The notes below the pieces were generated by a model, which did no database searches, was not told where the DNA came from, and saw only the letters and a program-made list of their open reading frames with translations. This document shows positions 1 through 9,577 of a DNA stretch of 46,722 nucleotides, piece after piece; position 1 is the stretch's first letter, and the number at the start of each line of letters is the position of its first letter. A program made the translations under genes and the position numbers. The stretch comes from an uncultured Acidimicrobiales bacterium (GTDB lineage: Bacteria > Actinomycetota > Acidimicrobiia > Acidimicrobiales > SZUA-35): NCBI GenBank assembly GCA_938002965.1, contig CALKZY010000017.1, positions 83,443-130,164 of the forward strand. Reading direction: 5' to 3'.

Positions 1-1025
1 TCCATGCCCTGGGAATGGTGGTCGAAGCCACTGGCGGGCCGATGGCCGTCGCCTATGGCCCGGTCGAAGTCCTGAGCGACGGCGAGGTTGTACTCACTGG
101 CGTTAGCGGCATCGCCAAGCAGCAACTTTCCCATCAGGCCAAGCGATTGACCATGCGGGCCACTGACTACGTGGAAGCAAGCGAGCCTATTGCGCCATTC
201 GATCTTCGGCGGGGCATTGCCCCGGGCGCCGGCTTAACCCTCGTCGCCGTCGCTCCCGATGGTCCACCGGCAATCGCCGAGCCGATTGTTGCCGCCCAAC
301 CACAACCCGAAGAGCCAGCCCCTGTCGAACCTGAACAACAAGCGGCTGTCGTTGTGCCGCAGCCGGTTGTCGAACCCGACCCGGTCGGGGTCGGACCATC
401 TCCCTTAGTCGCATCTTCCCCTTCGGACCCCAGCCCCTTGAGCGCTCCGTTCAAGTCGGTATTGCTTTTTGATGTCCCGCCCATGAGCGGTCTTGAGCCC
501 CTTCCAATGGCCGGTGACGGAGGCCGGGTGGTCGATGCATCAGACAAACAGGTGATGGTCGACGGCATCCTTTGCTCCCGCGATCACTTCAACAACCCGC
601 GTTCGGCCTACTGCATGGTCTGCGGGGTCTCGATGCTTCATCTGACTCCAAACCCTGTCCGGCGCCCCCGCCCAACCCTGGGCTTTATTGTTTTCGACGA
701 CGGTTCAAGCTTCGGCCTCGACCGGTCATACCTGATTGGTCGAGAGCCCTCGACAAGCGATGGGACACCGAGTCGCATGCCGCCCGAGCTGCTGGTCATC
801 CACGACAACAATGACACGTTGAGTCGAACACACGCTGAGCTGAGACTCACTGACTGGACGGTCCAACTCATCGATCTCAACTCAACAAACGGCACCTACA
901 TCTGGGACGCCGAGAACGACCGTTGGAGCCAATTGGCCGCCGGTCAGCCGGTCGAGTTGCACTCGGGTGAAACGGTTGCCTTGGGTCGGCGCACCTTCGT
1001 CTTCGAAGGTGTCAGCCAGGCGTAG
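1..1025 (+). CDS. FHA domain protein, 5' end outside window
   Basis: The frame is open to the left edge, so the protein probably starts upstream; the first in-window ATG is at 15. The visible part has an N-terminal region of unknown fold, a Pro/Glu/Val-rich linker (about residues 90-145), a short Cys/His cluster (CSRDHF then CMVC, like a zinc ribbon), and a C-terminal forkhead-associated domain of about 100 residues. FHA hallmarks are GRE near the first strands, LSRTHAEL, and LIDLNSTNGTY. FHA domains bind phosphothreonine peptides, so the protein probably acts in Ser/Thr kinase signalling or as a scaffold. The Cys cluster followed by FHA is a combination known from actinobacterial FHA proteins. 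The partner kinase is not visible here. Confidence 0.85.
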   Translation, partial: HALGMVVEATGGPMAVAYGPVEVLSDGEVVLTGVSGIAKQQLSHQAKRLTMRATDYVEASEPIAPFDLRRGIAPGAGLTLVAVAPDGPPAIAEPIVAAQPQPEEPAPVEPEQQAAVVVPQPVVEPDPVGVGPSPLVASSPSDPSPLSAPFKSVLLFDVPPMSGLEPLPMAGDGGRVVDASDKQVMVDGILCSRDHFNNPRSAYCMVCGVSMLHLTPNPVRRPRPTLGFIVFDDGSSFGLDRSYLIGREPSTSDGTPSRMPPELLVIHDNNDTLSRTHAELRLTDWTVQLIDLNSTNGTYIWDAENDRWSQLAAGQPVELHSGETVALGRRTFVFEGVSQA

Positions 1026-1036
1026 CAGCTCGGCGC

Positions 1037-1592
1037 TCAGCTCTCCACCGGGGGCCGGCCAAGTTCGAGGCGGCCACCAGAACGCCAGTAGACGCCGTCG
1101 GCTCGAGTCAACATGCGGTAGTCGACCAAGTATCGGCGCAGGGTGGCGTAGTCCTCGTTGTAATCTGAAGGACCGAGTTGGCCTGACGTTCGCTGTACCG
1201 CAGGCCGGGTTCGAATTCGAAGGCCAAGCGCTCAAGAACCACACGCCTCTTGGCGTCACCGGACGGCACGCCGACTGGTCGGGTTCCGACAAAGAACCTG
1301 GCCAATATCTGCTGTTCGGAGTCAGACCACGGGCCATCGACGATCGTAGGGTCATGTTCAAACTCACTGGGCAGTCGCTTGGCCATTCGACGTACTATCT
1401 CGACGTCCAGACCATCGTCATCAGTCAGCAGACCAGACTCCGCAGCCGCTCAATCTCCCGCACTAGCTTGACCTTTGGTTTGCCTAGTTCGGCACTGATG
1501 CGGTCAGCGTCAACTCGGCCGCGTGCAGCTGAACCAAGAATGGCAAGTCGGATCGGGTCGACAACGACGCGCAGGTAGTCGGCTGGGTTCAC
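1037..1592 (-). pseudogene. DUF2087 / ArsR-like regulator broken by two frameshifts
   Basis: Reading from a GTG at 1592 gives a winged-helix-like start (NPADYLRVVVDPIRLAIL, then ISAELGKPKVKLVREIERLR) and a stop soon after. Shifting frame near 1439 continues with SGLLTDDDGLDVEIVRRMAKRLP and on to RYSERQANSVLQ. A second shift near 1163 recovers YNEDYATLRRYLVDYRM and GVYWR, ending at a TGA at 1037. The last part is typical of DUF2087, a domain at the C-terminus of some ArsR-like regulators. Each break equals one missing base, and adding two bases restores 186 codons. It is either a decayed gene or two sequencing deletions. It lies 55 nt downstream of the HAD gene on the same strand. Confidence 0.75.
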
Positions 1593-1647
1593 AGCCCAAC
1601 ACTAGGCCGCGCTGGTCAAGCTGTGCACCACGATTGACCTTGTGGGT

Positions 1648-2307
1648 TCAGCTCGTCCCACCGTCCAACAATCCCAGGCGGACAAGACAATCACGCGCCT
1701 GGCCCGGTCCGGCGACAACATGGGCCTGCCAGCCGGCTCGGCGAGCACCGTCAACATTGATCTGGTTGTCGTCGAGGAATACGATGTCTTCAGCCCGAAC
1801 GCCAAGATCAGCCGCCACATGGCGGTAGATGGCGGCGTCCGGCTTCAAGAGCCCGAGTTGGAACGACAGGTAGCTGCGGTCGCACAGCGTTTGTATGACT
1901 GCCGCGTCGGCTTGGTTATTCCAGTGAAGAGCGTTGGTATTGCTCAACACCGCAGTCTGGACCTGACTACCGACCTCATTGACGAGGTCTGCGGCGCCCG
2001 GATACAGACCGGTGCAGAACCGGACGAAATTGGCCAGGAACTGGTCGGGGGTGATAGCCAAATCCAGCTCTTCGACCAACTGGTCGGCGAACACTTCAGG
2101 GGCACCGTCACCTCGCTCGAAGGTGCGGACAGCGGGACTAGCCAACCAACGGGACCAGAAGTCGGCGGTCTCTTGCCCAACGCCCAACAGATCGGGAAGT
2201 GACGCCAGCCGAACCAAGACCCCGCCCATATCGAAGATCACCACGGCTGGCTTGCCGGAGCCTGGACTTGATGCATCGTCGGACGGTTGGTTTGTTGACT
2301 CTGGCAT
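1648..2307 (-). CDS. HAD-superfamily hydrolase (HAD-IA-like)
   Basis: A 219-residue protein from an ATG at 2307 (MPESTNQPSD); the frame is open much further upstream but that stretch is not protein-like. HAD motifs are in order: VVIFDMGGVLV with nucleophile Asp26, LSNTN (motif II), GLLKPDAAIY with the motif III Lys, and FLDDNQINVDGAR (motif IV). The usual second Asp of motif I is Gly (DMGG), as in the FDxGGVL subgroup that includes YihX-like phosphatases and the N-domain of epoxide hydrolases. It is probably a cytoplasmic phosphatase of small phosphorylated metabolites; the substrate cannot be told. It lies 157 nt downstream of the SDR gene. Confidence 0.88.
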   Translation of the reverse strand: MPESTNQPSDDASSPGSGKPAVVIFDMGGVLVRLASLPDLLGVGQETADFWSRWLASPAVRTFERGDGAPEVFADQLVEELDLAITPDQFLANFVRFCTGLYPGAADLVNEVGSQVQTAVLSNTNALHWNNQADAAVIQTLCDRSYLSFQLGLLKPDAAIYRHVAADLGVRAEDIVFLDDNQINVDGARRAGWQAHVVAGPGQARDCLVRLGLLDGGTS

Positions 2308-2464
2308 AGCGAGGAACTCTACCCAGCCAGGTTTACCCACAAGACCTAGGAGGTCTTTGACACACTGACTTGTAGCGACGGACATCTCTTGTCCATCGCC
2401 GGTATCCCACGGGATATCAGCGTGGCCCGGTCCTGGTGGTGATCGGGCCACGCACTCGGGGGGC

Positions 2465-3280
2465 CTACTTCCCGTTGATTGTGGCCAGCCGGGCGGCCGC
2501 TCGCCTGACAAGTGACTGCGGGGCGACCTTTGAGGCCAAGACTGCAGCCTTGTTCTGGCCTCCGGGCACGACAAGCGCCTTGGCGGCGGCCAAGCCTTCG
2601 AGAGCCGCTTGGGCCACCTGGTCAGCCGTCTGCCAGCTACGGACAGGAACACCGTCAGGCAGGTAGCCGGCCTGGTCATGAAACTCAGTCTTGGTTAGGC
2701 CCGGGCATACGCAGGTGACGACAACCCCTTGAGGGCCAAGTTCAAGATGCAGTGACTCGCTCAAGCTGGTGACAAAGGCCTTGGTGGCCCCATAGGTAGC
2801 CGAGCGTGGATTCGGAGCAAAGCCTGCAATCGACGACACGTTGAGGATCGCGCCGCTCCCCCGGGCTGCCATGGACGTACCGGCAGCCCGGCATAACGTG
2901 TGCACGGCTGAGACGTTAACCCCGAGCATTCCCGCTTCCGCCTGCGAGTCGATCTCCAGGAAGTCCCCCACGGCACCGAACCCGGCATTGTTGACCAGCA
3001 GATCAACCGGCGATTCAGAGGCTTCCAACCGCTGCACGACAGCATCGAGCTGGGATCGGTCAGCCAGGTCAGCGGTAAGAACTTCCGCTGGCGTATCAAG
3101 TTCTGCCGCTAAAGCGTCCAGTCGGTCCTGACGACGGGCGACGAGGACCAGCTCAACACCATTGGCGCTCAGCCTCCGCGCCAGCGCCTCGCCAATCCCC
3201 GACGACGCACCGGTAATTAGCGCCCGCTCCCATCGTTGGGATTGGAGACGGCGGCCCGACAATCTTCCGGTCAAGGTCAT
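2465..3280 (-). CDS. Short-chain dehydrogenase/reductase (classical SDR)
   Basis: A 271-residue classical SDR. It has the nucleotide-binding TGASSGIG (residues 23-30), DLADRS, NNAGFG, the catalytic Ser in NVSSIAG, and the YGATK pair (Tyr/Lys). CPGLTKTEF follows, as in the family. The arginine-rich region after the glycine motif (VARRQDR) suggests NADP(H). Its ATG overlaps the mfd stop in an ATGA (3277-3280), so translation is probably coupled to mfd, although no functional link is known. The substrate is unknown. Confidence 0.92.
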   Translation of the reverse strand: MTLTGRLSGRRLQSQRWERALITGASSGIGEALARRLSANGVELVLVARRQDRLDALAAELDTPAEVLTADLADRSQLDAVVQRLEASESPVDLLVNNAGFGAVGDFLEIDSQAEAGMLGVNVSAVHTLCRAAGTSMAARGSGAILNVSSIAGFAPNPRSATYGATKAFVTSLSESLHLELGPQGVVVTCVCPGLTKTEFHDQAGYLPDGVPVRSWQTADQVAQAALEGLAAAKALVVPGGQNKAAVLASKVAPQSLVRRAAARLATINGK

Positions 3281-6200
3281 GACGACACCTCGGCTGCGCT
3301 CTCGGACTCACCGCTTGCCTCATCAGTGGACTCGGGCTCTTCAAAGCTGATCTCGGGGAACATGTTCTCAAAGAAGGTGATGATGTCGGCCCCGACCGCT
3401 TTCTTCTTCATCAAACCGAATTGCATTTGGCCACCACGATCTTCGTACTCGCGTGGCTTCCAAACACCGCTGCCGAATAGCCGCCGAAAGCGGACTTCCT
3501 CGCTGGCTTTGAGACTGAGCGGTCCAACCTTGGCGATGAACTCCGGCCCGCCGAATCCGGGTCCACTCACTAGCAACACCTCGGTGACACCGAGCGTTAC
3601 ACAATAGGCGCGAATTACAGCCACTTCGAGCAAGCGCTCAGCCTCGTCGGGCACCGGCCCGTAACGATCCAGCCATTCCGACCGAATATCTTCAACTTCC
3701 CCCGGGCTTCGAACAGTCGCCAGCTTTCGGTACGCCTCCAGCCTCTGATACTGGCCGTCGACGTACGACGGAGGCAGATTGGCGGCCACGGGAAGATCGA
3801 TCTTGACCTCAACCTTTGCCGGAGTCTTCTGGCCGTTCAACTCAGCGACAGCCTCAGTCACCATCTGGCAGTAGAGGTCGTAGCCCACGGCAGCGATGTG
3901 TCCGGACTGTCCCGTTCCCAGAAGGTTGCCGGCTCCCCGAATCTCCAGATCCCGCATGGCGATCTGGAAGCCCGACCCCAACTCGGTTGCCTCACCGATG
4001 GTTTTGAGCCGTTCGTACGCTTCCTCGGTCAATGCCGCCTCCGGGCGGGTGAACAGGTAGGCGTACGCCCGCTGCCCGGAGCGGCCGACCCTGCCTCGCA
4101 GCTGATGAAGTTGACCGAGGCCGAGAAGCTCGGCCCGATCGACCACCAACGTGTTGACGGTGGGCATGTCGATGCCGGACTCGATGATGGTGGTGCACAC
4201 CAAGACGTCATACTCGCCCTCCCAGAAGTCAAGGACGGTCTTCTCCAACACCGCCTCGTCCATCTGGCCATGGGCAATGGCGATACGAGCTTCCGGCACC
4301 AGGTTCTGGAGGTCGTTGGCCACCTTTTCGATGCTCTGAACTCGGTTGTGAACGAAGAAGACCTGGCCTTCTCGCAGCAGTTCGCGACGCACGGCCTCGG
4401 CCGCTGCCCGTTCGTCGTATTCGCCGACGTAGGTCATGATCGGCTGTCGATCGGCCGGTGGGGTGTTGAGCACCGAAAGGTCTCGAATCCCGGTGAGGCT
4501 CATCTCCAGTGTCCGTGGGATAGGCGTGGCCGACAGGGTCAGCACGTCGACGCCGGTGGCGAACTGCTTCAACGACTCTTTGTGCGACACCCCAAATCGT
4601 TGCTCCTCATCCACCACCAGAATTCCCAGATCCTGAAACGTGATATCTCCCGACAAGATGCGATGGGTGCCGATCAGAACATCGACTTCACCGGCGGCGG
4701 TGGCCGCTACCACCTGCTTGGCCTGAGCTGTGGTTAAGAATCGGCTCAGGACTTCGACTCTCAGGGGGTATGGGGCGAGTCGCTCGGTGAACGTCTGGTG
4801 GTGCTGATGGGCCAGCAGCGTGGTCGGGACGAGAATCGCCGCCTGCTTGTTGTCCTGCACCGCCTTGAAGATCGCCCTCAAGGCGACTTCGGTCTTACCG
4901 AAGCCGACGTCGCCAACAACAAGACGGTCCATAGGAACGTCCTTCTCCATGTCGGACTTGATGTCGACAATGGCGGACGCCTGATCCGGCGTTAGCTCGT
5001 AGGGGAAGGCAGCTTCGACTTCGCGCTGCCATGGTGTGTCAGCGGCAAAAGTGTGGCCGGGCGTGGAAACCCTGCTCTGGTAGAGAACAACCAGCTCCTG
5101 GGCGATTTCGGCGACGGCGGAGCGGACCTTAGCCTTGGTTTTGGCGAAGTCGGCGCCACCAAGTCGATGCAGAGTCGGCTGATCACCGGAGGTGAACGGT
5201 CGAATGAGATCAATCTGATCAGTGGGAAGGTAGAGCTTGTCGTCTCCCCTGTATTCCAGCAGCAAATAGTCACGCTCGTGGCCGCCGATGGCTCGCTTCA
5301 CCATGCCGGAGAATCGACCAACGCCATGCTGGTGATGGACTACGTAGTTTCCCGGCTTCAGGTCGTCAAAGAAGCCTTCGCTCTGCCGTCGTGATCTCGA
5401 TCGGCGACGGTGAGCTCTGCGCCGACCGGTCAAGTCGGATTCACTGAGGACGGCGATACCGACATCGGGTAGAACAAACCCGCGACGAGGGCTGGCCACC
5501 ACGAGGTGGAGACCCGGCCCAGGAGGGCCGTTGTCGGGTCGACGAGCGGCCGGTGGCGTTCCCCACTCGGCCAACAGGTCGCTGACTCGTTCAGCCGACC
5601 CCGTGCCGTCGGCGGCAACCATCACTGTGGCCTTCTTGGACGTCAGCTGCCCAAGACGAGCGGTTAGCGCCTCGCCCGGAGCGTCCCAACCAGAGGCGGA
5701 AAGCGTCACAACGCTGGGACCTTCGGGAACAGCGGTAAGGCTGATCGTCCGAGCCGAGGTGCGGGCCAAAAGGCGATCAAACGGTTGATGTAGGCCGGGG
5801 AAGACTGTCTCGTCTGCAGAGTCCGGCCCGTCGGAGTCATCGGTCTCACCGACGGCTCCCCAGGTACGGGCCAAGCTGCGAGCGAGGTCTGCCTCTTCGG
5901 CTAACAGATCTGCGCCTCGGTTGCGCATGATGGTCGGCTCGATGAGGGCGATGAGAGCGTCGCCATCAAGAAGATCGGTGATCATGCGCGGCCCGTCGGT
6001 CCCGTAGGCACCTGATAACCAGGGAAGCCAAGACTCCATGCCATCGAATACTTCACCGTCGGCCAACCGCTGCCACTGCTCGCGCCCCCACGGCTCGCCG
6101 GCCATGAGTTCCTCCGCCTTGGTCATCAGTTCTTCGGTGATCAGGACCTCGCGGCAGGGGAAAATTTGGATCTCGGCTCGATCGTTGGTTGAACGCTGAT

Positions 6201-6825
6201 CGGCCACCGTGAACTCGCAGAGCCGGTCAACCTCATCACCCCAAAGGTCGATGCGGTAGGGTCCATCGGCGGTTGACGGAAAGACGTCAACGATCGACCC
6301 TCGAACGGCGAATTCTCCTCGATGCTCCACCTGGGATTCTCGGCGGTAACCGAAATCGACAAGTCGTCTACTCAGATCTTCGGTGTCGACCTGGTCTTCA
6401 GCCCCTACGACGATGGGTTCGATGTCGAGCGCCGGATGACTTAACTGCTGAAGCAGTGCACGCAACGGTGCGACAACCACGGCCGGGCGATGGTGAGGAT
6501 GCTGGAGACGCCACAGCGTCTCAACTCGCCGGCCCATTACCTCAACTGACGGGCTGATCCGCTCGAAGGGCAACGTCTCCCACGCCGGGAAGCGTGCGAC
6601 TTCGTCGTCGCCCAGGAAGAGTTCGAGGTCGTCGGCCAGACGATCGGCTTCCGCCGTGGTCGGAGCGGCCACCAGCACCGGGCGGCGCTCGGTGCCTATG
6701 GCCAACGCCGCCAGGGTCACCGCCCTGGCCGGTTCGGCCACGGCCACCACATCTGAAGTCCGTCCAACGACGGGGGCGAACTGGTCGCTTCGTGCTAGGC
6801 GCTGAGCCAGATGGCGAAAGATCAC
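3277..6825 (-). CDS. mfd: Transcription-repair coupling factor Mfd
   Basis: An 1182-residue protein of full family length. Mfd removes RNA polymerase stalled at lesions and recruits UvrA. The N-terminal third is the UvrB-like region. The RNA-polymerase-interaction domain is near residues 490-560 (GNYVVHHQHGVGRF, then KLYLPTDQIDLI). The RecG-like translocase follows, with Walker A GDVGFGKTE (about 640), DEEQ box (VVDEEQRFGV), LSATPIPRTL, and QLRGRVGRS (motif VI). The C-terminal TRCF domain ends in an acidic Ser/Glu-rich tail. It starts 112 nt downstream of pth and overlaps the SDR gene by 4 nt. Confidence 0.98.
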   Translation of the reverse strand: MIFRHLAQRLARSDQFAPVVGRTSDVVAVAEPARAVTLAALAIGTERRPVLVAAPTTAEADRLADDLELFLGDDEVARFPAWETLPFERISPSVEVMGRRVETLWRLQHPHHRPAVVVAPLRALLQQLSHPALDIEPIVVGAEDQVDTEDLSRRLVDFGYRRESQVEHRGEFAVRGSIVDVFPSTADGPYRIDLWGDEVDRLCEFTVADQRSTNDRAEIQIFPCREVLITEELMTKAEELMAGEPWGREQWQRLADGEVFDGMESWLPWLSGAYGTDGPRMITDLLDGDALIALIEPTIMRNRGADLLAEEADLARSLARTWGAVGETDDSDGPDSADETVFPGLHQPFDRLLARTSARTISLTAVPEGPSVVTLSASGWDAPGEALTARLGQLTSKKATVMVAADGTGSAERVSDLLAEWGTPPAARRPDNGPPGPGLHLVVASPRRGFVLPDVGIAVLSESDLTGRRRAHRRRSRSRRQSEGFFDDLKPGNYVVHHQHGVGRFSGMVKRAIGGHERDYLLLEYRGDDKLYLPTDQIDLIRPFTSGDQPTLHRLGGADFAKTKAKVRSAVAEIAQELVVLYQSRVSTPGHTFAADTPWQREVEAAFPYELTPDQASAIVDIKSDMEKDVPMDRLVVGDVGFGKTEVALRAIFKAVQDNKQAAILVPTTLLAHQHHQTFTERLAPYPLRVEVLSRFLTTAQAKQVVAATAAGEVDVLIGTHRILSGDITFQDLGILVVDEEQRFGVSHKESLKQFATGVDVLTLSATPIPRTLEMSLTGIRDLSVLNTPPADRQPIMTYVGEYDERAAAEAVRRELLREGQVFFVHNRVQSIEKVANDLQNLVPEARIAIAHGQMDEAVLEKTVLDFWEGEYDVLVCTTIIESGIDMPTVNTLVVDRAELLGLGQLHQLRGRVGRSGQRAYAYLFTRPEAALTEEAYERLKTIGEATELGSGFQIAMRDLEIRGAGNLLGTGQSGHIAAVGYDLYCQMVTEAVAELNGQKTPAKVEVKIDLPVAANLPPSYVDGQYQRLEAYRKLATVRSPGEVEDIRSEWLDRYGPVPDEAERLLEVAVIRAYCVTLGVTEVLLVSGPGFGGPEFIAKVGPLSLKASEEVRFRRLFGSGVWKPREYEDRGGQMQFGLMKKKAVGADIITFFENMFPEISFEEPESTDEASGESESAAEVSS

Positions 6826-6937
6826 TATTCGAGCTTAGGAGGCTGTGGGCCGCCCCGGTCGAGAGACGTATGGCTCAGAGGAAGTTGGTAACCCCGCTGA
6901 GTCTGACGGCGAGGCCCAAAACGGGGTTCCGCCCGAC

Positions 6938-7582
6938 TCAGGCTCCGTCACCCGACGGAGGCTGACGGCGGTTATAGCGGGCCATTGTTGGTTCTACGCC
7001 ACTTTCGATCAGCATCTCCAAGGCATCGGCAGCCGTTTGCACCGCTTCAGCCAAGACTTTCTGATCTGCTTTGCCCGGCCGGCGCAGCACGTAGTCGGCT
7101 CCTGACTGTGAGACCGGTGGGCGACCAACGCCTATTCGCAGCCGCACGTACTCGGTCGTTCCCAGATGGTGGGTGATCGAGCGCAGGCCGTTGTGTCCAG
7201 CTAAGCCTCCACCCTCTTTAAGTCGGAGGCGACCGGCGTCAAGATCCAACTCGTCGTGCACGATAACGATGTGGCTGGGCTCCTGGATACCGAAACTGCG
7301 CACCAGCAGTCGTACCGACTCACCGGAGTTGTTCATGAACGTCTGTGGGAAGGCCAAGACGACCCTCTTGTCGCTCATCAGGACTCCAGCAGCCAACGCT
7401 CTCGCTTTGGTTTTGCGGAGCCGCGTTTCCGCCCGCGCCGCCAACTCCACGATGACGTCGGCACCAACATTGTGGCGCGTCCCTTCGAACTCCGAACCCG
7501 GGTTACCGAGTCCGACGATCAAACAGTCGGCCGGGGTGCCCTTACGTTTAGGGTCCCCCAAGCGGCGGGAAAACGCCGACAT
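6938..7582 (-). CDS. pth: Peptidyl-tRNA hydrolase
   Basis: A 214-residue enzyme that releases peptidyl-tRNAs dropped by the ribosome. Family residues are visible: GLGNPG, catalytic His in TRHNVG, Asn in FMNNSG, Asp in HDELDL, and Asn in GHNGLRS. The start at an ATG at 7582 gives a short extra N-terminus before CLIVGLGNPG. It lies 21 nt downstream of rplY, the common rplY-pth arrangement, and is followed by mfd. Confidence 0.97.
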   Translation of the reverse strand: MSAFSRRLGDPKRKGTPADCLIVGLGNPGSEFEGTRHNVGADVIVELAARAETRLRKTKARALAAGVLMSDKRVVLAFPQTFMNNSGESVRLLVRSFGIQEPSHIVIVHDELDLDAGRLRLKEGGGLAGHNGLRSITHHLGTTEYVRLRIGVGRPPVSQSGADYVLRRPGKADQKVLAEAVQTAADALEMLIESGVEPTMARYNRRQPPSGDGA

Positions 7583-7603
7583 GCTAGGTCTCTAGGCGCC
7601 GGG

Positions 7604-8278
7604 CTATTCGCCGTCGGCGTCGCTGTCATCCCCATCTTCGGAGCCTTCAGCATCGCCCTCGGCAGCCTCATCGGTCGCTTCGCCCTCGAGTGCTTCGTCT
7701 TCCTCAGTTGCCTGAAGGACTGCACGGGGGATAACCGGAGCGGCGATGGAAATCTCATCGGGCACGCTGGTGGTGGCTCCGGCGGGAAGGTTGAGATCCG
7801 CTACCGAAATTCTGCGGTCGAGGCTCATCATCGACATATCGGCTTCAATGGCGAGCGGGATATTCCCCGGCACAACCTCAAGCTCCAATTCGAAGCGCTT
7901 TTGCTCAACCATGCCGCCGACGCTGGTGACAGCTGTGCTGTCACCGATCAGTCGAATCGGAACCTTTACCAACACCGGCACATCGGGATCAACCCTCATG
8001 AAGTCGGCGTGAGTGGCAACACGCTTGATCGGATCACGCTGAACCGATCGACACAGCACGGTCTCGGAGCTGCCGTCGACATCAAGCGTCAGTAGCTTGT
8101 TGAGGCCAGCCTCGGTACTCAATGCGTCCTTGAGCTCGAGGTAAGACACCGATATGGCAATCGGATCCTTGCCACGTCCGTACACGACGGCAGGCAGGCT
8201 GCCCTCGTTGCGGAGCCGGCGTGACGCACGGGATCCGAGGTCACGTCCTGTTGAAGCTTTGACAACTGTTTCGCTCAT
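7604..8278 (-). CDS. rplY: 50S ribosomal protein bL25, long CTC form
   Basis: A 224-residue L25/TL5/CTC protein, the 5S rRNA-binding protein of the large subunit. The N-terminal L25 domain has GSRASRRLRNEGSLPAVVYGRG. It is followed by the beta-rich TL5 C-terminal domain (VLVKVPIRLIGDS, EVVPGNIPLAIEADMS) and a strongly acidic tail rich in Glu/Asp/Ala. The long form is usual in actinobacteria. It precedes pth by 21 nt and is probably cotranscribed with it. Confidence 0.96.
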   Translation of the reverse strand: MSETVVKASTGRDLGSRASRRLRNEGSLPAVVYGRGKDPIAISVSYLELKDALSTEAGLNKLLTLDVDGSSETVLCRSVQRDPIKRVATHADFMRVDPDVPVLVKVPIRLIGDSTAVTSVGGMVEQKRFELELEVVPGNIPLAIEADMSMMSLDRRISVADLNLPAGATTSVPDEISIAAPVIPRAVLQATEEDEALEGEATDEAAEGDAEGSEDGDDSDADGE

Positions 8279-8479
8279 GGTTCTCTAAGTCCTTGCCAGT
8301 GCGTGTCAACGAAGGTTTGCTGCCACACAGCCCGGGGGCGTAAGGCGGATCAGGTCGAAGCGACCGATCAACGCCAACAGACGATGATATCGCCGATCAA
8401 AGATCGAGCCACCCGCGTTGGAGCCATCGATGGCACTTATTACGCCCGCTGCTATCGGCGCTGTTGTCCGTCCAGCCGC

Positions 8480-9460
8480 CTACTGCTGATTCTGGCCGTC
8501 GAAGATCCTGCTCACGGACGTGTCCTCAAAGACAGCTCGGACAGCATCAGCGATGACCGTAGAGACAGAGAGAATCTCCAAATTCTCGAAACGCTTCTCA
8601 GACGGCATGGGCAGTGTGTCGGTAACGATGACCTTCTCCAAGACTGAGTTCTTGAGTCGGTCGATGGCAGGGCCGCTGAAGACACCGTGGGTGGCGGCGG
8701 CAACGACGGAGGTCGCTCCCCTCTCGATCAGCAACTCGGCGCCCTGGCAGATGGTGCCTGCGGTGTCGATCATGTCGTCGATCAGCACACAATTGCGGCC
8801 CGAAACCTCACCGACGATGTCTTTGGCCTCGGCTACGTTCTTCGCCCCCTTGACCCGGCGCTTGTGAACGATGGCCAGATCGGCGTGCAGTTGCTGGGCG
8901 TAACGCTCAGCCACCTTTACACGGCCAGCGTCGGGAGACACGACGACCAGGTCGGACTTTTCCTGGCGAAGACGGTCGACGAGGACTGGCATCGCCGTGA
9001 GATGGTCCACGGGTCCGCTGAAGAAGCCTTGGACCTGACCGCTGTGGAGATCGACCGACACCAAACGTGAGGTACCCGCGGTTTTGAACAAGTCGGCCAT
9101 CAGGCGAGCCGTTATTGGTTCGCGCCCTTCGGCTTTTCGATCTTGTCGGCCGTACCCATAAAAGGGCATCACGGCCGTGATCCGCTTGGCCGATGCCCGC
9201 TTGGCGGTATCGACCATAATCAGGTGCTCCAGGATCGAGTCGTTGACCGATCGACCATCAGTTTCGCCGTGGCTCTGCACGATGAAGACGTCGGAGCCGC
9301 GAACAGATTCGGAGAACTTGCAATGGAGTTCGCCGTTAGCGAACTCCCCAATGTTTGCCTCGGTTACCTCAATGCCCAGGTTGGCGCCGATGAGCTCGGT
9401 CAACTCCTGGTTGTGACGCCCCGAGAACAGGTGAAGCCGTTTAGTCGTTACTACTTCCAT
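8480..9460 (-). CDS. prs: Ribose-phosphate pyrophosphokinase
   Basis: A 326-residue PRPP synthetase, which makes PRPP from ribose 5-phosphate and ATP for nucleotide, His and Trp synthesis. Class I features are the flexible-loop/ATP motif PFYGYGRQDRK, the metal-binding DLHSGQVQGFF, and the PRPP-binding loop VLIDDMIDTAGT. It follows the glmU homologue, the classical glmU-prs order, with a gap of 117 nt. The 201 nt between its stop and rplY show no gene or clear RNA. Confidence 0.98.
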   Translation of the reverse strand: MEVVTTKRLHLFSGRHNQELTELIGANLGIEVTEANIGEFANGELHCKFSESVRGSDVFIVQSHGETDGRSVNDSILEHLIMVDTAKRASAKRITAVMPFYGYGRQDRKAEGREPITARLMADLFKTAGTSRLVSVDLHSGQVQGFFSGPVDHLTAMPVLVDRLRQEKSDLVVVSPDAGRVKVAERYAQQLHADLAIVHKRRVKGAKNVAEAKDIVGEVSGRNCVLIDDMIDTAGTICQGAELLIERGATSVVAAATHGVFSGPAIDRLKNSVLEKVIVTDTLPMPSEKRFENLEILSVSTVIADAVRAVFEDTSVSRIFDGQNQQ

Positions 9461-9577
9461 GTCTTCCCAACTCGTGCACTCGATGAACGAGCGAAGACAA
9501 CCTCAACAGCCCGATCGCCGAAATGCGGGTGGGATGTCTGAGGATCTCCCGTTCTGCCCAGTCGTGCGCGACTGCTG

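Noticed and set aside
3898..4737. 279-codon frame on the plus strand within mfd
   Set aside because: An antisense shadow of a clearly real gene, without recognisable motifs.
8279..8479. RNA gene between prs and rplY
   Set aside because: No cloverleaf or stable long stem was seen in the 201 nt.
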